Below, in pieces: positions 27,475-36,063 of a DNA stretch of 64,000 nt. Within the stretch, counting starts at the first letter, position 1. Each line of letters opens with the position of its first letter. The position numbers were made by a program, and so were the translations under genes. The DNA lies in the NCBI GenBank assembly GCA_900316985.1, contig ONFE01000002.1:1-64000 (forward strand), read 5' to 3'. The notes under the pieces were generated by a model that was not told the DNA's origin, made no database searches, and saw only the letters and a list, made by a program, of their open reading frames with translations. Source of the DNA: an uncultured Prevotellaceae bacterium. GTDB taxonomy: Bacteria; Bacteroidota; Bacteroidia; Bacteroidales; Bacteroidaceae.

Positions 27475-28872
27475 TCAAAATCCAAACTTCTCTTTGGCCA
27501 GCTGCGCCGTGGCTATGCTGTATGTCTCCAGCCAGCGACTTTCCTTATCGCCTTTGGCCTTCTTGACGGCATTGTTCAGACGGTCGTAGAAAAGGTTGTA
27601 ATTGGAAAGCATCGTGAAGAGCGACTTGGGCTTCTGACCTACGACGACATTGAACGGCTCATCTCCACAATCGAAATTGAAGAGGTCTAACGAACGCTTG
27701 TTGTCTTTCATTTCAGAGAGCCAGAGGCGATAGTCATCAAGGAACGACTTCAGGTTCTGCATAAAGGGCGCATTATAGAAGGCTTCATCGAAATTGCCAT
27801 TGTTGGCTGCAAGGTTCTTCTTGCTGATGAAGTCGAACTTATCGTGAACGCAGTTGGACATCAACATGAACTGAGTGAGCGGCATACGAAGCATGGCCGT
27901 CAGTTCGTCATAGAAGGAATCCATGTGAATGGTGCGATGGTTATCCTTCAGGCCGAGTTCCTTGTTCACGGCAGGTCCTTCGTGATGCTTGTTGGCAAAG
28001 TCGAAGGCTGCAGAGGCGGCCAGGAACTCGATGAGATGGGCAGAATTGCGCTGCTGGGTTCCTCCTTCATGGTTGGCATAGGTATTCGACATATTGTCAG
28101 CCAGGAAATAAAGCGCGTTGATCTGGTTGTTCTTCGAGATATTGTTCTCGTAATAAGCCAAAGCCGATTTTGCCTTGGAGATGAATGTCGAGGAATCAAT
28201 CTCGCTGTCCTCACTCTGTTCCAGTTTGAAGTAGGGCAGGATGGTAACGGCACCGATTTCGGCCTTGTTGATCAGGTCGTTGTTGGGGAAGGTATCACCC
28301 GTGCGGAGTGTTTTCAAAAGAAGCGGGAAACCGCTGGCACCCGTACCTCCGAAGATACTCGAAACGATGAATATCTTGTCGCCTTTTTCAAATGAGTTGG
28401 CGAAGGTGATGAAATCCTCAGAATTGACAATCTGGTTGAGCACCACACTACCGATGTTTGGATTACCCTTGAAACCAACGTTCATGCTGGAAGCCAGGTT
28501 CTTCTCGGAGAAAAGCATCCGCATCATCGCCTGGTTTTGCTTGTTCATGGCAGGCAGTTCGATGAATTGCTGGAACTGGCGGTCCTCCGTATCCTTAATC
28601 AGCAGGTTATAGTTAGGCAGAATCTGGTCAATCTTGGCCTTGAAAAACGTTCCCTGTCCTTTTTCCGGGAAGGTAAGATGCTGCCGAAGGTTGGCATACT
28701 TGTTCATCAGGGCAACGGTACGTGTCAGGTCAGCATTAGCCGAATCCGGGTCAATCACAATGGGAACTACATCGCTCTGACTGGTTTTCACACCAGCGGC
28801 AAGCATCATAGTCAGCGAACGGAGCACTCTTGAGCCAGTGCCACCGATTCCGAAAACATATAACTTAGACAA
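27475..28872 (-). CDS. Tubulin/FtsZ-like GTPase (cytoskeleton-like operon, gene 3)
   Basis: A 465-residue protein with tubulin-superfamily nucleotide motifs. The N-terminal loop FGIGGTGSRVLRSL (7-20) matches the T1 loop of FtsZ (GVGGxGxN). SSIFGGTGASGFPLLLKTLR (171-190) matches the G-box T4 loop (GGGTGTG) followed by its helix. A clear T7 catalytic loop (NxDxxD) is not evident. It looks like the group Pfam calls Tubulin_2, a call made from memory. It is not FtsZ, which is longer-conserved and lies in the division cluster. It sits 29 bp after a membrane-protein gene and 28 bp before the actin-like gene. Confidence 0.8.
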   Translation of the reverse strand: MSKLYVFGIGGTGSRVLRSLTMMLAAGVKTSQSDVVPIVIDPDSANADLTRTVALMNKYANLRQHLTFPEKGQGTFFKAKIDQILPNYNLLIKDTEDRQFQQFIELPAMNKQNQAMMRMLFSEKNLASSMNVGFKGNPNIGSVVLNQIVNSEDFITFANSFEKGDKIFIVSSIFGGTGASGFPLLLKTLRTGDTFPNNDLINKAEIGAVTILPYFKLEQSEDSEIDSSTFISKAKSALAYYENNISKNNQINALYFLADNMSNTYANHEGGTQQRNSAHLIEFLAASAAFDFANKHHEGPAVNKELGLKDNHRTIHMDSFYDELTAMLRMPLTQFMLMSNCVHDKFDFISKKNLAANNGNFDEAFYNAPFMQNLKSFLDDYRLWLSEMKDNKRSLDLFNFDCGDEPFNVVVGQKPKSLFTMLSNYNLFYDRLNNAVKKAKGDKESRWLETYSIATAQLAKEKFGF

Positions 28873-28901
28873 TTTCTTATTGAATTAAATATTTGACAAA
28901 A

Positions 28902-29360
28902 TTAGAATGGAGCACGAGGCACGTTCGTGCTTCCCCATTTGATGAGATAGGAAATGATCAGGAAGGCGATCATGGAGATAATCATATTGGCAAAGCCGAA
29001 ACTGATGCAATCGTTCTCCATAATACCTAAAGGCGTAAGTTGACCCGTGGTCTGATCCATTTTTTCCATCATACCGTCCAGCAGGTCACTCAACACCCAT
29101 CTCCAGCCGACCATGTAGTTGATCAGACCGTTGATCACAAGGAAAATGCCCCATCCCCACCAGTTGTTGAGTTTGGGATGATTGACGACGTAATAGAACA
29201 GTACGGCTACGAGTAGCGAAATGCCTAACATAACCAGACCGATCGTCAGAAACATATTTCCCTGCTGGCGTTCGGTAGCCTCGCCAGCCAGATAACTTGC
29301 CAGTTCCAGACCAAAGAGGTCATCAAAAAGGCAATAAACGGTAGTGAAAAATTCTCCCAT
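28902..29360 (-). CDS. Three-helix membrane protein (cytoskeleton-like operon, gene 2)
   Basis: A 152-residue integral membrane protein of unknown family. The clearest membrane segments are at about 36-58 (MFLTIGLVMLGISLLVAVLF), 69-90 and 121-142. The acidic loop between the second and third (about 92-118, SDLLDGMMEKMDQTTGQL) should lie on one side of the membrane. It follows the vWA-like gene by 10 bp and is a candidate membrane receptor for the filament-type proteins of the operon. Confidence 0.8.
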   Translation of the reverse strand: MGEFFTTVYCLFDDLFGLELASYLAGEATERQQGNMFLTIGLVMLGISLLVAVLFYYVVNHPKLNNWWGWGIFLVINGLINYMVGWRWVLSDLLDGMMEKMDQTTGQLTPLGIMENDCISFGFANMIISMIAFLIISYLIKWGSTNVPRAPF

Positions 29361-29370
29361 ATCCTTAAAA

Positions 29371-30576
29371 TTAATTCTTTACGATGTTAAACTTGATGTT
29401 CGTGAGCAGCTTGTCGTTCTTGTAGGCATCGGCAATACCACCGATGATATACTTGATGCCCGTGGTTTTTTCCAGGTTCTTGCGCACGTTCTTGCCCGTA
29501 TCGTCATTGACGGCATCCAGCCAGTTGGGTGTTTCCTGCTGGATAAGACGGAGTTGCTCGCCTGACGGATTCATCTTACCGTCGAGGTCGATGGTAAACA
29601 CGTGTGTATAGGGACTCTGCGTATCATCCATACGTTCTACGGCACCCACATTGACCGTGGCATTCTGAGTACGGTAGTTCTCCGGATTCATCACGTAGGC
29701 ATCATCCTGCAGGGTGGTGAGCAGATTGGCTTTCAGCTTCAGATGGCACTTCCCCTTGGCATCAGAGCGGCATTCCAGCATGTTCTTCCTGGCCACGCCG
29801 AACTCATTGGTCATGTCGAAATTGACGTCCTCGTAGGTCGTGAAAGCACAATAGTTGGCAATGCCGTGCTTCACTTCGCTGAAAGGAACGCGCTTGTTGA
29901 TTGAAGCCAGCACATCACGGTCTCCGATGACAAACATATAGTAAGGACGGCTCTGGCCTTCCAGCTCTTCGCCTCCTACGCTGTAATAGTACATTCCCTT
30001 GAAGTTGGACTTCAGGCGGAAAATCTCCACGCTCAGGTTCTTCAGCTTATTGCGATACTTGGTGAAGGCATTGCGGATGTCAATCTGACGGTTGATGAAG
30101 AAGTTGTTGGCCTGTCCTTCAGGCACGTCGAGGATACAGTCGCTGACGAAGACGCTGATGGTATTCTTGCCCTGTACGGACAGCATCATTTCCATCATCT
30201 GGGCGATGTCTGAGTTGGCACGGCTTCCACCGGCTTTCTTGAAGCTTTCAGGATTCATGTCGCTGATGAAACTCTTCATCGAACCGTTATACGGAATGAT
30301 TTGCGAATTGATGAAATGCAGCTGCGGCTTGCCGTTGGAATAACTAGCCAGGCTGCTTACGTAGCTGTAAACGGCATCTTTGAGCTGTGAACCGTCGCCC
30401 ATATAGCCGTCCATACTGCCTGAATTCTCAATATAGACCTTGATTTGGGGAGTTGACACAGGCAGTTCCTTCTTCACCGTTTCCCATTTCACGATAAGGT
30501 TGTGCTCACGTGGAATGAGCATATAGACAATCAGCAAGAGAACCACTAAAGTGGCGGGAATAATAACTTTTTTCAT
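29371..30576 (-). CDS. Membrane-anchored vWA-like protein (cytoskeleton-like operon, gene 1)
   Basis: A 401-residue protein with an N-terminal membrane helix (about 4-22) and then a von Willebrand A-like domain (about 45-230). The metal-site (MIDAS) motif reads E50-N-S52-G-S54, with Glu where Asp is usual. S118-R-A-N-S122-D123 and VFVSDC (Ser145-Asp146) stand in for the second and third MIDAS loops. The C-terminal 170 residues look beta-rich and are unassigned. The bulk is probably periplasmic. I start at the ATG at 30576; the frame is open to 30621, but that would overlap the promoter. It is the first gene of the operon. Confidence 0.8.
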   Translation of the reverse strand: MKKVIIPATLVVLLLIVYMLIPREHNLIVKWETVKKELPVSTPQIKVYIENSGSMDGYMGDGSQLKDAVYSYVSSLASYSNGKPQLHFINSQIIPYNGSMKSFISDMNPESFKKAGGSRANSDIAQMMEMMLSVQGKNTISVFVSDCILDVPEGQANNFFINRQIDIRNAFTKYRNKLKNLSVEIFRLKSNFKGMYYYSVGGEELEGQSRPYYMFVIGDRDVLASINKRVPFSEVKHGIANYCAFTTYEDVNFDMTNEFGVARKNMLECRSDAKGKCHLKLKANLLTTLQDDAYVMNPENYRTQNATVNVGAVERMDDTQSPYTHVFTIDLDGKMNPSGEQLRLIQQETPNWLDAVNDDTGKNVRKNLEKTTGIKYIIGGIADAYKNDKLLTNIKFNIVKN

Positions 30577-30598
30577 TTCCGTTTTTTGATATTGACGG

Positions 30599-30606
30599 CA
30601 AAAGTA
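30599..30606 (-). promoter_or_regulatory. -7 promoter box of the cytoskeleton-like operon
   Basis: TACTTTTG on the minus strand, 22 bp before the ATG of the vWA-like gene. A hairpin (30631-30647) separates it from the upstream TPR gene, so the six-gene operon appears to have its own transcription start. Confidence 0.55.
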
Positions 30607-30623
30607 CAAAAAAAGTTGCACAC

Positions 30624-30647
30624 CAAGAAAAGATAACTATGTTATCT
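30624..30647 (-). terminator. Hairpin between the TPR gene and the vWA operon
   Basis: On the minus strand AGATAAC (30647-30641), a 3-nt loop, GTTATCT (30637-30631), then TTTCTT. The stem is only 7 bp and AT-rich, so it is a weak terminator candidate for the ftsK-to-TPR unit. Confidence 0.4.
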
Positions 30648-30674
30648 ATGGTTTTTTTACTATTTTTAGGAAGG

Positions 30675-31277
30675 TTAATTGTCAGAGGTACGTTTTTTAA
30701 CCTCTTCTTCGATGCCGGGGAGCATTTTTTGGATTTGTGTGATGCGGGCTTTCAGTTCGGGCGTATTACGGTACCGCTGATAGTAGGAGAGGGCACTCTG
30801 GAAACTGTCCCGTGCATTTTCCCATTCCTCCAGAAACATGTAGCTGAAGGCTATCCGATAGAAGGAATCACCCTTCTCGTTGTCATAGCACACCTGCAAT
30901 TGTTTCTCGTAGAGCGGGATGCACTTGCGGTAATGCCCCAAATTGAAATGACTCTCAGCATCCGCAAAATAGTAGAAACTGCGTTCATGGGGGGCATAGA
31001 CGTCAAGTTTGGTGATGACCGAATCAAGATAGGCCGTTGCCTTCTCGTAGTTCCATTCGTAATAGTAGCAGACGCCCAAGTAGGCCTTAAACCGCGGATT
31101 CAGTTCGTATTCATCGTCCAGTTTCTGGAAAAGCAGCAGAGCCTCGTGGTATTTCCCTGAAGAGAAATACTCCATGGCCCTTCCGAGCTGTTCCGCATCT
31201 TCCGATTTCTGGCGGCGTTGGGCATCAACCGGCATGACTGTCAGAAGCAGGAGAGCGATGAAAACGTACTTTTTCAT
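30675..31277 (-). CDS. Exported TPR protein
   Basis: A 200-residue protein with a signal peptide (MKKYVFIALLLLTVMPVDAQ) and about four tetratricopeptide repeats between 30 and 175, such as GRAMEYFSSGKYHEALLLFQ and DSFYRIAFSYMFLEEWENAR. TPR domains bind proteins; the partner is unknown. It is the last gene of the ftsK - lolA-like - folK - M64 run, 22 bp after the M64 gene. Its TPR content could also tie it to the next operon, but the promoter between them argues for separation. Confidence 0.82.
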   Translation of the reverse strand: MKKYVFIALLLLTVMPVDAQRRQKSEDAEQLGRAMEYFSSGKYHEALLLFQKLDDEYELNPRFKAYLGVCYYYEWNYEKATAYLDSVITKLDVYAPHERSFYYFADAESHFNLGHYRKCIPLYEKQLQVCYDNEKGDSFYRIAFSYMFLEEWENARDSFQSALSYYQRYRNTPELKARITQIQKMLPGIEEEVKKRTSDN

Positions 31278-31299
31278 TTTCTGAATCCGATGAAATGGG

Positions 31300-32523
31300 T
31301 TATTCCGTATAGAATCTGATCAGCCGTTCAATGGCTTGCCGGCAAACAGGACAAAACTCGGGATGTTCGTTCGTCCGCATCCTGCAATTCTGATAGGCCC
31401 GATAAACGCCTTTCAGGGAATAGCCGGCACCCTCGAAGAGACCTGCTCCTTTGAAATTCTTCCACTTGCTGTCAAAATCTTTCAGCGTTGTAATGTTGGG
31501 CTCCCAGGGTTCTATGTCAGCCGGATACATGGGAATCTGCTCTTGCTCGTAGGCGTATTCATCAGCAAGGCCTGCGAAGGAATGTCCGAACTCATGAACG
31601 ACCACAGGCTTGAACGACGGGTGGTGGGTCATACTCAGATTGTAACTATTGAGGATTCCTCCGCCGCCATAGTTGTCCGTATTGACCAGGACGATGATAT
31701 GCTCGTAGGGAGTACCTGCAAGCCAATCATGTAAACGCTTGAGATTAAGAGTAGTTAGGTATCTATCGCTATAGAAAGTATCGAAGTGGCTGCCGAGGGC
31801 TGTCTCTTTCCAGATTCCTTTGCCGGGTATGCTTGTGCCGGAATCTTTTGAGGGCGATTTCACCGCGATGATCTGGAAACGGTCCTTCAACTGCTTGAAG
31901 GGCTCGTGCAGGAACAAGGCCTCCATGGCCGTATGGGCATCTTTCAGGAAAACGCCCATTTCATCGGGTTGATATCCTTCTGCCACATAGGCAATGTGAA
32001 TACAGTTGGATGTATCTTTTGCCTGTTGAATAATTTCATAATCGGTCGGCGTCTTTCCAATATGATGGATCAGGATATCCTGAGGGCTTACCGTATGTGT
32101 CAGAGCGGTCATCACCTCCCTGCGGTTATTACGGAGTTCAATGGTCACGTCAACGGTATCTTTCGGCATGGGAATCAGGAAGACATTTTCAAAGCTCCGC
32201 TGTTCTGTCTCGGCTTCGGGATAGGAAAGCCATTCCTGGAAAAGGGTGGAGAAGGAGTTCTTGTAGATGATCTCCTCCGAACGATGCCTGCGTACGATAA
32301 TCTGGCCGTTGCCTTCCACAGGCACTTCTGCCAGCCTGCGGTGCTTCCCGTACCATCGCGGCATCATGTTCAACTTGTCCACATAGATGCTTTGGGCCAT
32401 GGCATTGCCCGCAAAAATATAGTCAATGCGAAGCGTGGAATCACGGAAAAATGCATCGAATTGTTGAGAATAACCCGATGAAACTGCCAAAAAAGTAAAG
32501 ATTAAAAGCAGGATTCGCCTCAT
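31300..32523 (-). CDS. M64 (IgA peptidase-like) metallopeptidase
   Basis: A 407-residue exported zinc metallopeptidase. A signal peptide (MRRILLLIFTFLAVSSGYSQ) precedes an N-terminal beta-rich domain (about 20-150). The catalytic domain has VVHEFGHSFAGLADEY (HExxHxxGxxxE-type, near 295-310). Near the end is FCPVCRQAIERLI, a CxxC pair typical of Bacteroidota M64 proteins. The family takes its name from an IgA protease, but most members have unknown substrates. I start at the ATG at 32523, which overlaps the folK stop by 4 bases. Confidence 0.88.
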   Translation of the reverse strand: MRRILLLIFTFLAVSSGYSQQFDAFFRDSTLRIDYIFAGNAMAQSIYVDKLNMMPRWYGKHRRLAEVPVEGNGQIIVRRHRSEEIIYKNSFSTLFQEWLSYPEAETEQRSFENVFLIPMPKDTVDVTIELRNNRREVMTALTHTVSPQDILIHHIGKTPTDYEIIQQAKDTSNCIHIAYVAEGYQPDEMGVFLKDAHTAMEALFLHEPFKQLKDRFQIIAVKSPSKDSGTSIPGKGIWKETALGSHFDTFYSDRYLTTLNLKRLHDWLAGTPYEHIIVLVNTDNYGGGGILNSYNLSMTHHPSFKPVVVHEFGHSFAGLADEYAYEQEQIPMYPADIEPWEPNITTLKDFDSKWKNFKGAGLFEGAGYSLKGVYRAYQNCRMRTNEHPEFCPVCRQAIERLIRFYTE

Positions 32524-32897
32524 TTTCTTTTCTGTCTTAGTTCTTTCCACAAAGCCTTTACGTAGTCACGGCTCCAATCCTCCTCCTTGAAGCGCTTGTC
32601 TCCGTATTGGAGGATGTCAATGTCAACGGGAATATAGCCATCGCCTGAATCCTCCTGATTGCGGCCACAATTCTGCTCCAGGTCCTTGAACCATTGTTTC
32701 AAGTCTTTATACGACATGTTCGTGTGAATCTCGGCCAGGGCATTGATATAATAGCCATCACCGCCATCCACTGGCTTCGTCTTCATAAACTGGGTGAAAA
32801 CGATGTCAGAACCGAACATTCCACCGAGATACTCACGTACGGAAAGTGCGTTGTCACGCTGGTTGAGATTCGTTCCGATGGCTATAATAGCTTTCAT
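32520..32897 (-). CDS. folK: HPPK-family protein (2-amino-4-hydroxy-6-hydroxymethyldihydropteridine pyrophosphokinase-like)
   Basis: A 125-residue protein of the HPPK fold, which transfers pyrophosphate from ATP to the pterin in folate synthesis. IIAIGTNLNQRDNAL at the start matches the SxGSNxG-type motif, and GYIPVDIDILQYGD matches the catalytic DxDIL(x)Y motif with the two metal-binding Asp. It is about 30 residues shorter than E. coli FolK, so it may be a divergent paralogue; the HPPK assignment is firmer than the folate role. An ATG at 32897 is preferred over a GTG two codons earlier, which would overlap the lolA-like stop. Confidence 0.78.
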   Translation of the reverse strand: MKAIIAIGTNLNQRDNALSVREYLGGMFGSDIVFTQFMKTKPVDGGDGYYINALAEIHTNMSYKDLKQWFKDLEQNCGRNQEDSGDGYIPVDIDILQYGDKRFKEEDWSRDYVKALWKELRQKRK

Positions 32898-32902
32898 GGG
32901 CA

Positions 32903-33496
32903 CTATCGTAGATCAATGACTTCTGCCTTCGGATAGTCCTTCGCATTAAAACGGAAGGCCTTGTCGGGAAGGGAAGCCTTGCGGAAATTGCTGATGTTGA
33001 TGTTTGTCCAGCCTTTCGCGGTTTTCATTTTCACGTTGGTGGGCACAAACTGGTTGTTCACGGTGATATACATCTCCGTGATGGTACGCTTGGGATTGGT
33101 AGCTTTTAGATAAACCTCAAAGCCGTTCTTCACCTCTTTCTTGGTCATGGCGTAACCCATATTATAAAGGTTGATGAAGCGGTAGGGATTCATCGTCTGC
33201 TGCTGAGCCTCTGTAGGGGTTGAAACGTTGACTTCTTCGGTGGAGGTCATATAGGTCCATTGTGTCTTTCCGTCATACCACATCTTGGCCTGCGGGGTGT
33301 TGGCCACGAATTTATTGCCCTTGATGGAGATGGTTCCGGCGGCATTACCATATTTGCCACTCATCACGAAATCGGCCGTTGCACCCTTCTTGGCATTCAC
33401 CACGGAAGCGGCTTTGTCGAGAATTTCCTTAGCAGTCTGTGCACTTACGTTTGCAAGCGAGAGTGCGCATATCAATGTGAAGATGATTCTTTTCAT
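32903..33496 (-). CDS. LolA-like periplasmic lipoprotein carrier
   Basis: A 197-residue periplasmic protein with a signal peptide ending in LANVSAQ. The mature part is beta-rich with LolA-type segments: AKEILDKAASVVNAKKG, then SGKYGNAAGTISIKGNKFV and PQAKMWYDGKTQWTYM. The LolA fold carries lipoproteins from the inner to the outer membrane. Its position directly after ftsK (55 bp) matches the neighbourhood usual in Bacteroidales. Sequence similarity to the E. coli protein is low, so the transport role is inferred. Confidence 0.82.
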   Translation of the reverse strand: MKRIIFTLICALSLANVSAQTAKEILDKAASVVNAKKGATADFVMSGKYGNAAGTISIKGNKFVANTPQAKMWYDGKTQWTYMTSTEEVNVSTPTEAQQQTMNPYRFINLYNMGYAMTKKEVKNGFEVYLKATNPKRTITEMYITVNNQFVPTNVKMKTAKGWTNINISNFRKASLPDKAFRFNAKDYPKAEVIDLR

Positions 33497-33551
33497 TTCT
33501 GTTCTGTTTTAAAATTATCCTGTTCTTTTGACGTTTCCTGATTCGGATGGT

Positions 33552-36035
33552 TTAACCGCGAAGAGAAGCCAGCAGACTGTCGAGGCTGGCAATGTCGGTA
33601 ATCAATACCTCGCGGGGCTTGGAACCTTGTGCGGCTCCTACGATACCGGCTTCCTCCAACTGGTCCATCAGCCTTCCTGCACGGTTGTAGCCGATAGCAA
33701 ACCGGCGCTGAACCATACTGGTGGAACCCTGCTGGGAAATGACGATGGCATGGGCAGCCTCTTCGAACAACGGGTCCAGATTGTGGGCATCGATGGAACC
33801 GCCGGCAGCTGCTCCGGCTTCGTCGGTGGAAGGTTCGGGCAATTCCATCGGCTCAACGGGTCCGGGCTGTGCTTCCACATATTTATTAATGCGCTCCACC
33901 TCAGGAGTGTCCACAAAGGCACATTGCACACGGATAGGATCGCTTCCTGCCGAGTAGAGCATGTCTCCGCGTCCTATCAGCTGGTTGGCTCCTGTACGGT
34001 CGAGAATAGTCATCGAGTCGATGCGGGCAGAAACCTTGAAGGCGATACGTCCAGGGAAGTTGGCCTTGATGTTACCCGTGATGATCTTCGTGGTAGGACG
34101 CTGGGTGGCAATCACCATATGGATACCAACGGCACGGGCCAACTGGGCAATACGTGCGATAGGAAGCTCGATCTCCTTGCCGGCCGTCATGATCAAATCA
34201 CCGAACTCATCGATGATGACGACGATGTAAGGCATGTAGTCGTGGCCGTCGGTCAGACGGAGCTGATGGTTCACGTACTTATGGTTATACTCCTTGATAT
34301 TACGCGCACCGGCCATCTTCAGCAGATCGTAGCGGTGGTCCATCAGTTTGCAGAGGGAGTTGAGCGTACGGATCACCTTGGTGACGTCCGTGATGATGGC
34401 CTCCTCATCGCCGGATTCATCGGGAATCTGGGCCATGAAGTGGTTCACGATCGGGGCATAGATGGAGAATTCCACCTTCTTCGGGTCAACGAGCACGAAC
34501 TTCAGTTCGTTGGGATGCTTCTTATAAAGCAGAGAGGTGATGATGGCATTCAGTCCGACGGATTTACCCTGACCGGTAGCACCGGCTACGAGCAGATGCG
34601 GAATCTTGGCCAGGTCCACCATGAACACATCATTCGTAATCGTCTTACCGAGAGCCAGCGGCAGTTCCATCGTGGTCTCCTGGAACTTGCGGGAATTGAG
34701 GATACTCTCCATCGAAACGATACTGGCCTTAGCGTTAGGCACTTCAATACCGATGGTTCCCTTGCCGGGGATAGGTGCGATGATACGGATGCCGAGGGCT
34801 GAGAGGCTCAGGGCAATATCATCTTCCAGGTTACGGATCTTGGAGATACGCACACCTTCAGCCGGTGTCAGTTCATAGAGCGTGATGGTGGGTCCAACGG
34901 TGGCTGAAATACTCGAAATCTTCACGCCGAAGGAATTCAGCACCTCGATGATGCGGTTCTTATTGGCCGTCTGCTCCTTCATGTCGATATACGGACGGTT
35001 GTCGGTATCGTATTTCTTGAGCAGGTCGAGCGTAGGATATTTGTACTTCAGGAAAGGCTCCTTAGGATTGATGGGCGTAGAGAGATCCACCTCGCCCTGT
35101 ACACTCTTGCCTGATGCCTTTTCGCCCTCTCCGGCAACGGTCACGGTCATGTCACCGATTTCTGCGGTTCCATCGGCCTTATCCGCCTTCTTAACTTTCT
35201 GGCCGTCAGTTTTTTCGCCGATTTCATCGACAAACTTATCGTTATGGTTAACGTTATCGTTAGCGTTAACGTTAAGGTTATCGTCCGTCAGGTCAATCGT
35301 CTGACTGGGAATGGGGTCTTCATAGGCAGTTGCGAGTGCAGGTTCGGGTTCATTACCTTCACTCACGTTGGTGATGCGGAACTTCACGCGGTCGGTAATG
35401 ATACTCACGGGATTGAGCAACTTCCTGATTACGTTGATGGTCTCATTGCTGATATAGGTCAGGAAGATGATGGCCACGATACCCAAGACCGCCATCAGGC
35501 CAGGTGAGCCGATGACGTTCTCCAGCCATTGGCAGACGAAGGCTCCGTGGTCTCCGCCGGGATTATAGACCTGGTCGCCAAGGATGGGCGTGAGGAACTT
35601 GGCAAATGTCACCGAGCACCACAGCATGATGATGACCAGCGAGAGGAACCACTTGAATAGGTTGATCTTCGTGTAGGCCTTAGAGATGCGAAGTCCGATA
35701 ATGGCCAGCAGCACAGGAATAATGAAAGCCGCAAAACCGAAACAGCGCGAGATGAAGAAGTAGGAGAGAAGTGCTCCCGTGGAACCACAGGTGTTCTGGA
35801 ATTCACGTTGTGTATTCATCCATTCGCCAGGCTTCAGATCGAGTACGAGACTTTGGTCTGCCTGTCCCGTGGTGAAGTAGCTGACAAACGCCATGATCAT
35901 GTAAATAGCGATAATAAACAACGAAAATCCGAAGATTCCGTTGAAAATATCGTTCTGGAATATATTTTTGAAGCCTACTGCCTCCGAAAAGGATTTCGCC
36001 GGTTTAGGCTGCTTCGTCTGCTTTTTCTTTGCCAT
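33552..36035 (-). CDS. ftsK: DNA translocase FtsK
   Basis: An 827-residue septal DNA pump. Four or so membrane helices lie in the first 210 residues. A variable linker follows (about 215-320), containing an Asn/Asp-rich run (NLNVNANDNVNHND). The RecA-like motor has Walker A GATGQGKSVGLNAI and Walker B YIVVIIDEFGDLIM. The C-terminal gamma domain (about 765-827, MVQRRFAIGYNRAGRLMDQL) reads KOPS-type sequences. FtsK moves chromosome dimers and termini to the septum and activates XerCD. The linker run is encoded by eight TTANNG hexamers (35236-35283). Confidence 0.95.
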   Translation of the reverse strand: MAKKKQTKQPKPAKSFSEAVGFKNIFQNDIFNGIFGFSLFIIAIYMIMAFVSYFTTGQADQSLVLDLKPGEWMNTQREFQNTCGSTGALLSYFFISRCFGFAAFIIPVLLAIIGLRISKAYTKINLFKWFLSLVIIMLWCSVTFAKFLTPILGDQVYNPGGDHGAFVCQWLENVIGSPGLMAVLGIVAIIFLTYISNETINVIRKLLNPVSIITDRVKFRITNVSEGNEPEPALATAYEDPIPSQTIDLTDDNLNVNANDNVNHNDKFVDEIGEKTDGQKVKKADKADGTAEIGDMTVTVAGEGEKASGKSVQGEVDLSTPINPKEPFLKYKYPTLDLLKKYDTDNRPYIDMKEQTANKNRIIEVLNSFGVKISSISATVGPTITLYELTPAEGVRISKIRNLEDDIALSLSALGIRIIAPIPGKGTIGIEVPNAKASIVSMESILNSRKFQETTMELPLALGKTITNDVFMVDLAKIPHLLVAGATGQGKSVGLNAIITSLLYKKHPNELKFVLVDPKKVEFSIYAPIVNHFMAQIPDESGDEEAIITDVTKVIRTLNSLCKLMDHRYDLLKMAGARNIKEYNHKYVNHQLRLTDGHDYMPYIVVIIDEFGDLIMTAGKEIELPIARIAQLARAVGIHMVIATQRPTTKIITGNIKANFPGRIAFKVSARIDSMTILDRTGANQLIGRGDMLYSAGSDPIRVQCAFVDTPEVERINKYVEAQPGPVEPMELPEPSTDEAGAAAGGSIDAHNLDPLFEEAAHAIVISQQGSTSMVQRRFAIGYNRAGRLMDQLEEAGIVGAAQGSKPREVLITDIASLDSLLASLRG
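35236..35283. repeat. Hexamer microsatellite inside ftsK
   Basis: Eight perfect-phase TTANNG hexamers on the plus strand (TTATCG, TTATGG, TTAACG, TTATCG, TTAGCG, TTAACG, TTAAGG, TTATCG). On the coding strand they encode the Asn/Asp-rich linker. The unit is a multiple of three, so copy-number changes would not shift the frame. Confidence 0.8.
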
Positions 36036-36063
36036 TACGTTTGATGTGGTTTAAAATTTGATG

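Noticed and set aside
27475-28872. Calling the tubulin-like gene ftsZ
   Set aside because: Loop sequences are divergent, it is followed by a 1132-residue actin-like gene rather than preceded by ftsQ-ftsA, and there is no FtsZ C-terminal tail.
33528-34802. 424-codon plus-strand open frame opposite ftsK
   Set aside because: The FtsK Walker motifs and gamma domain lie on the minus strand here; the plus-strand product is an antisense by-product.
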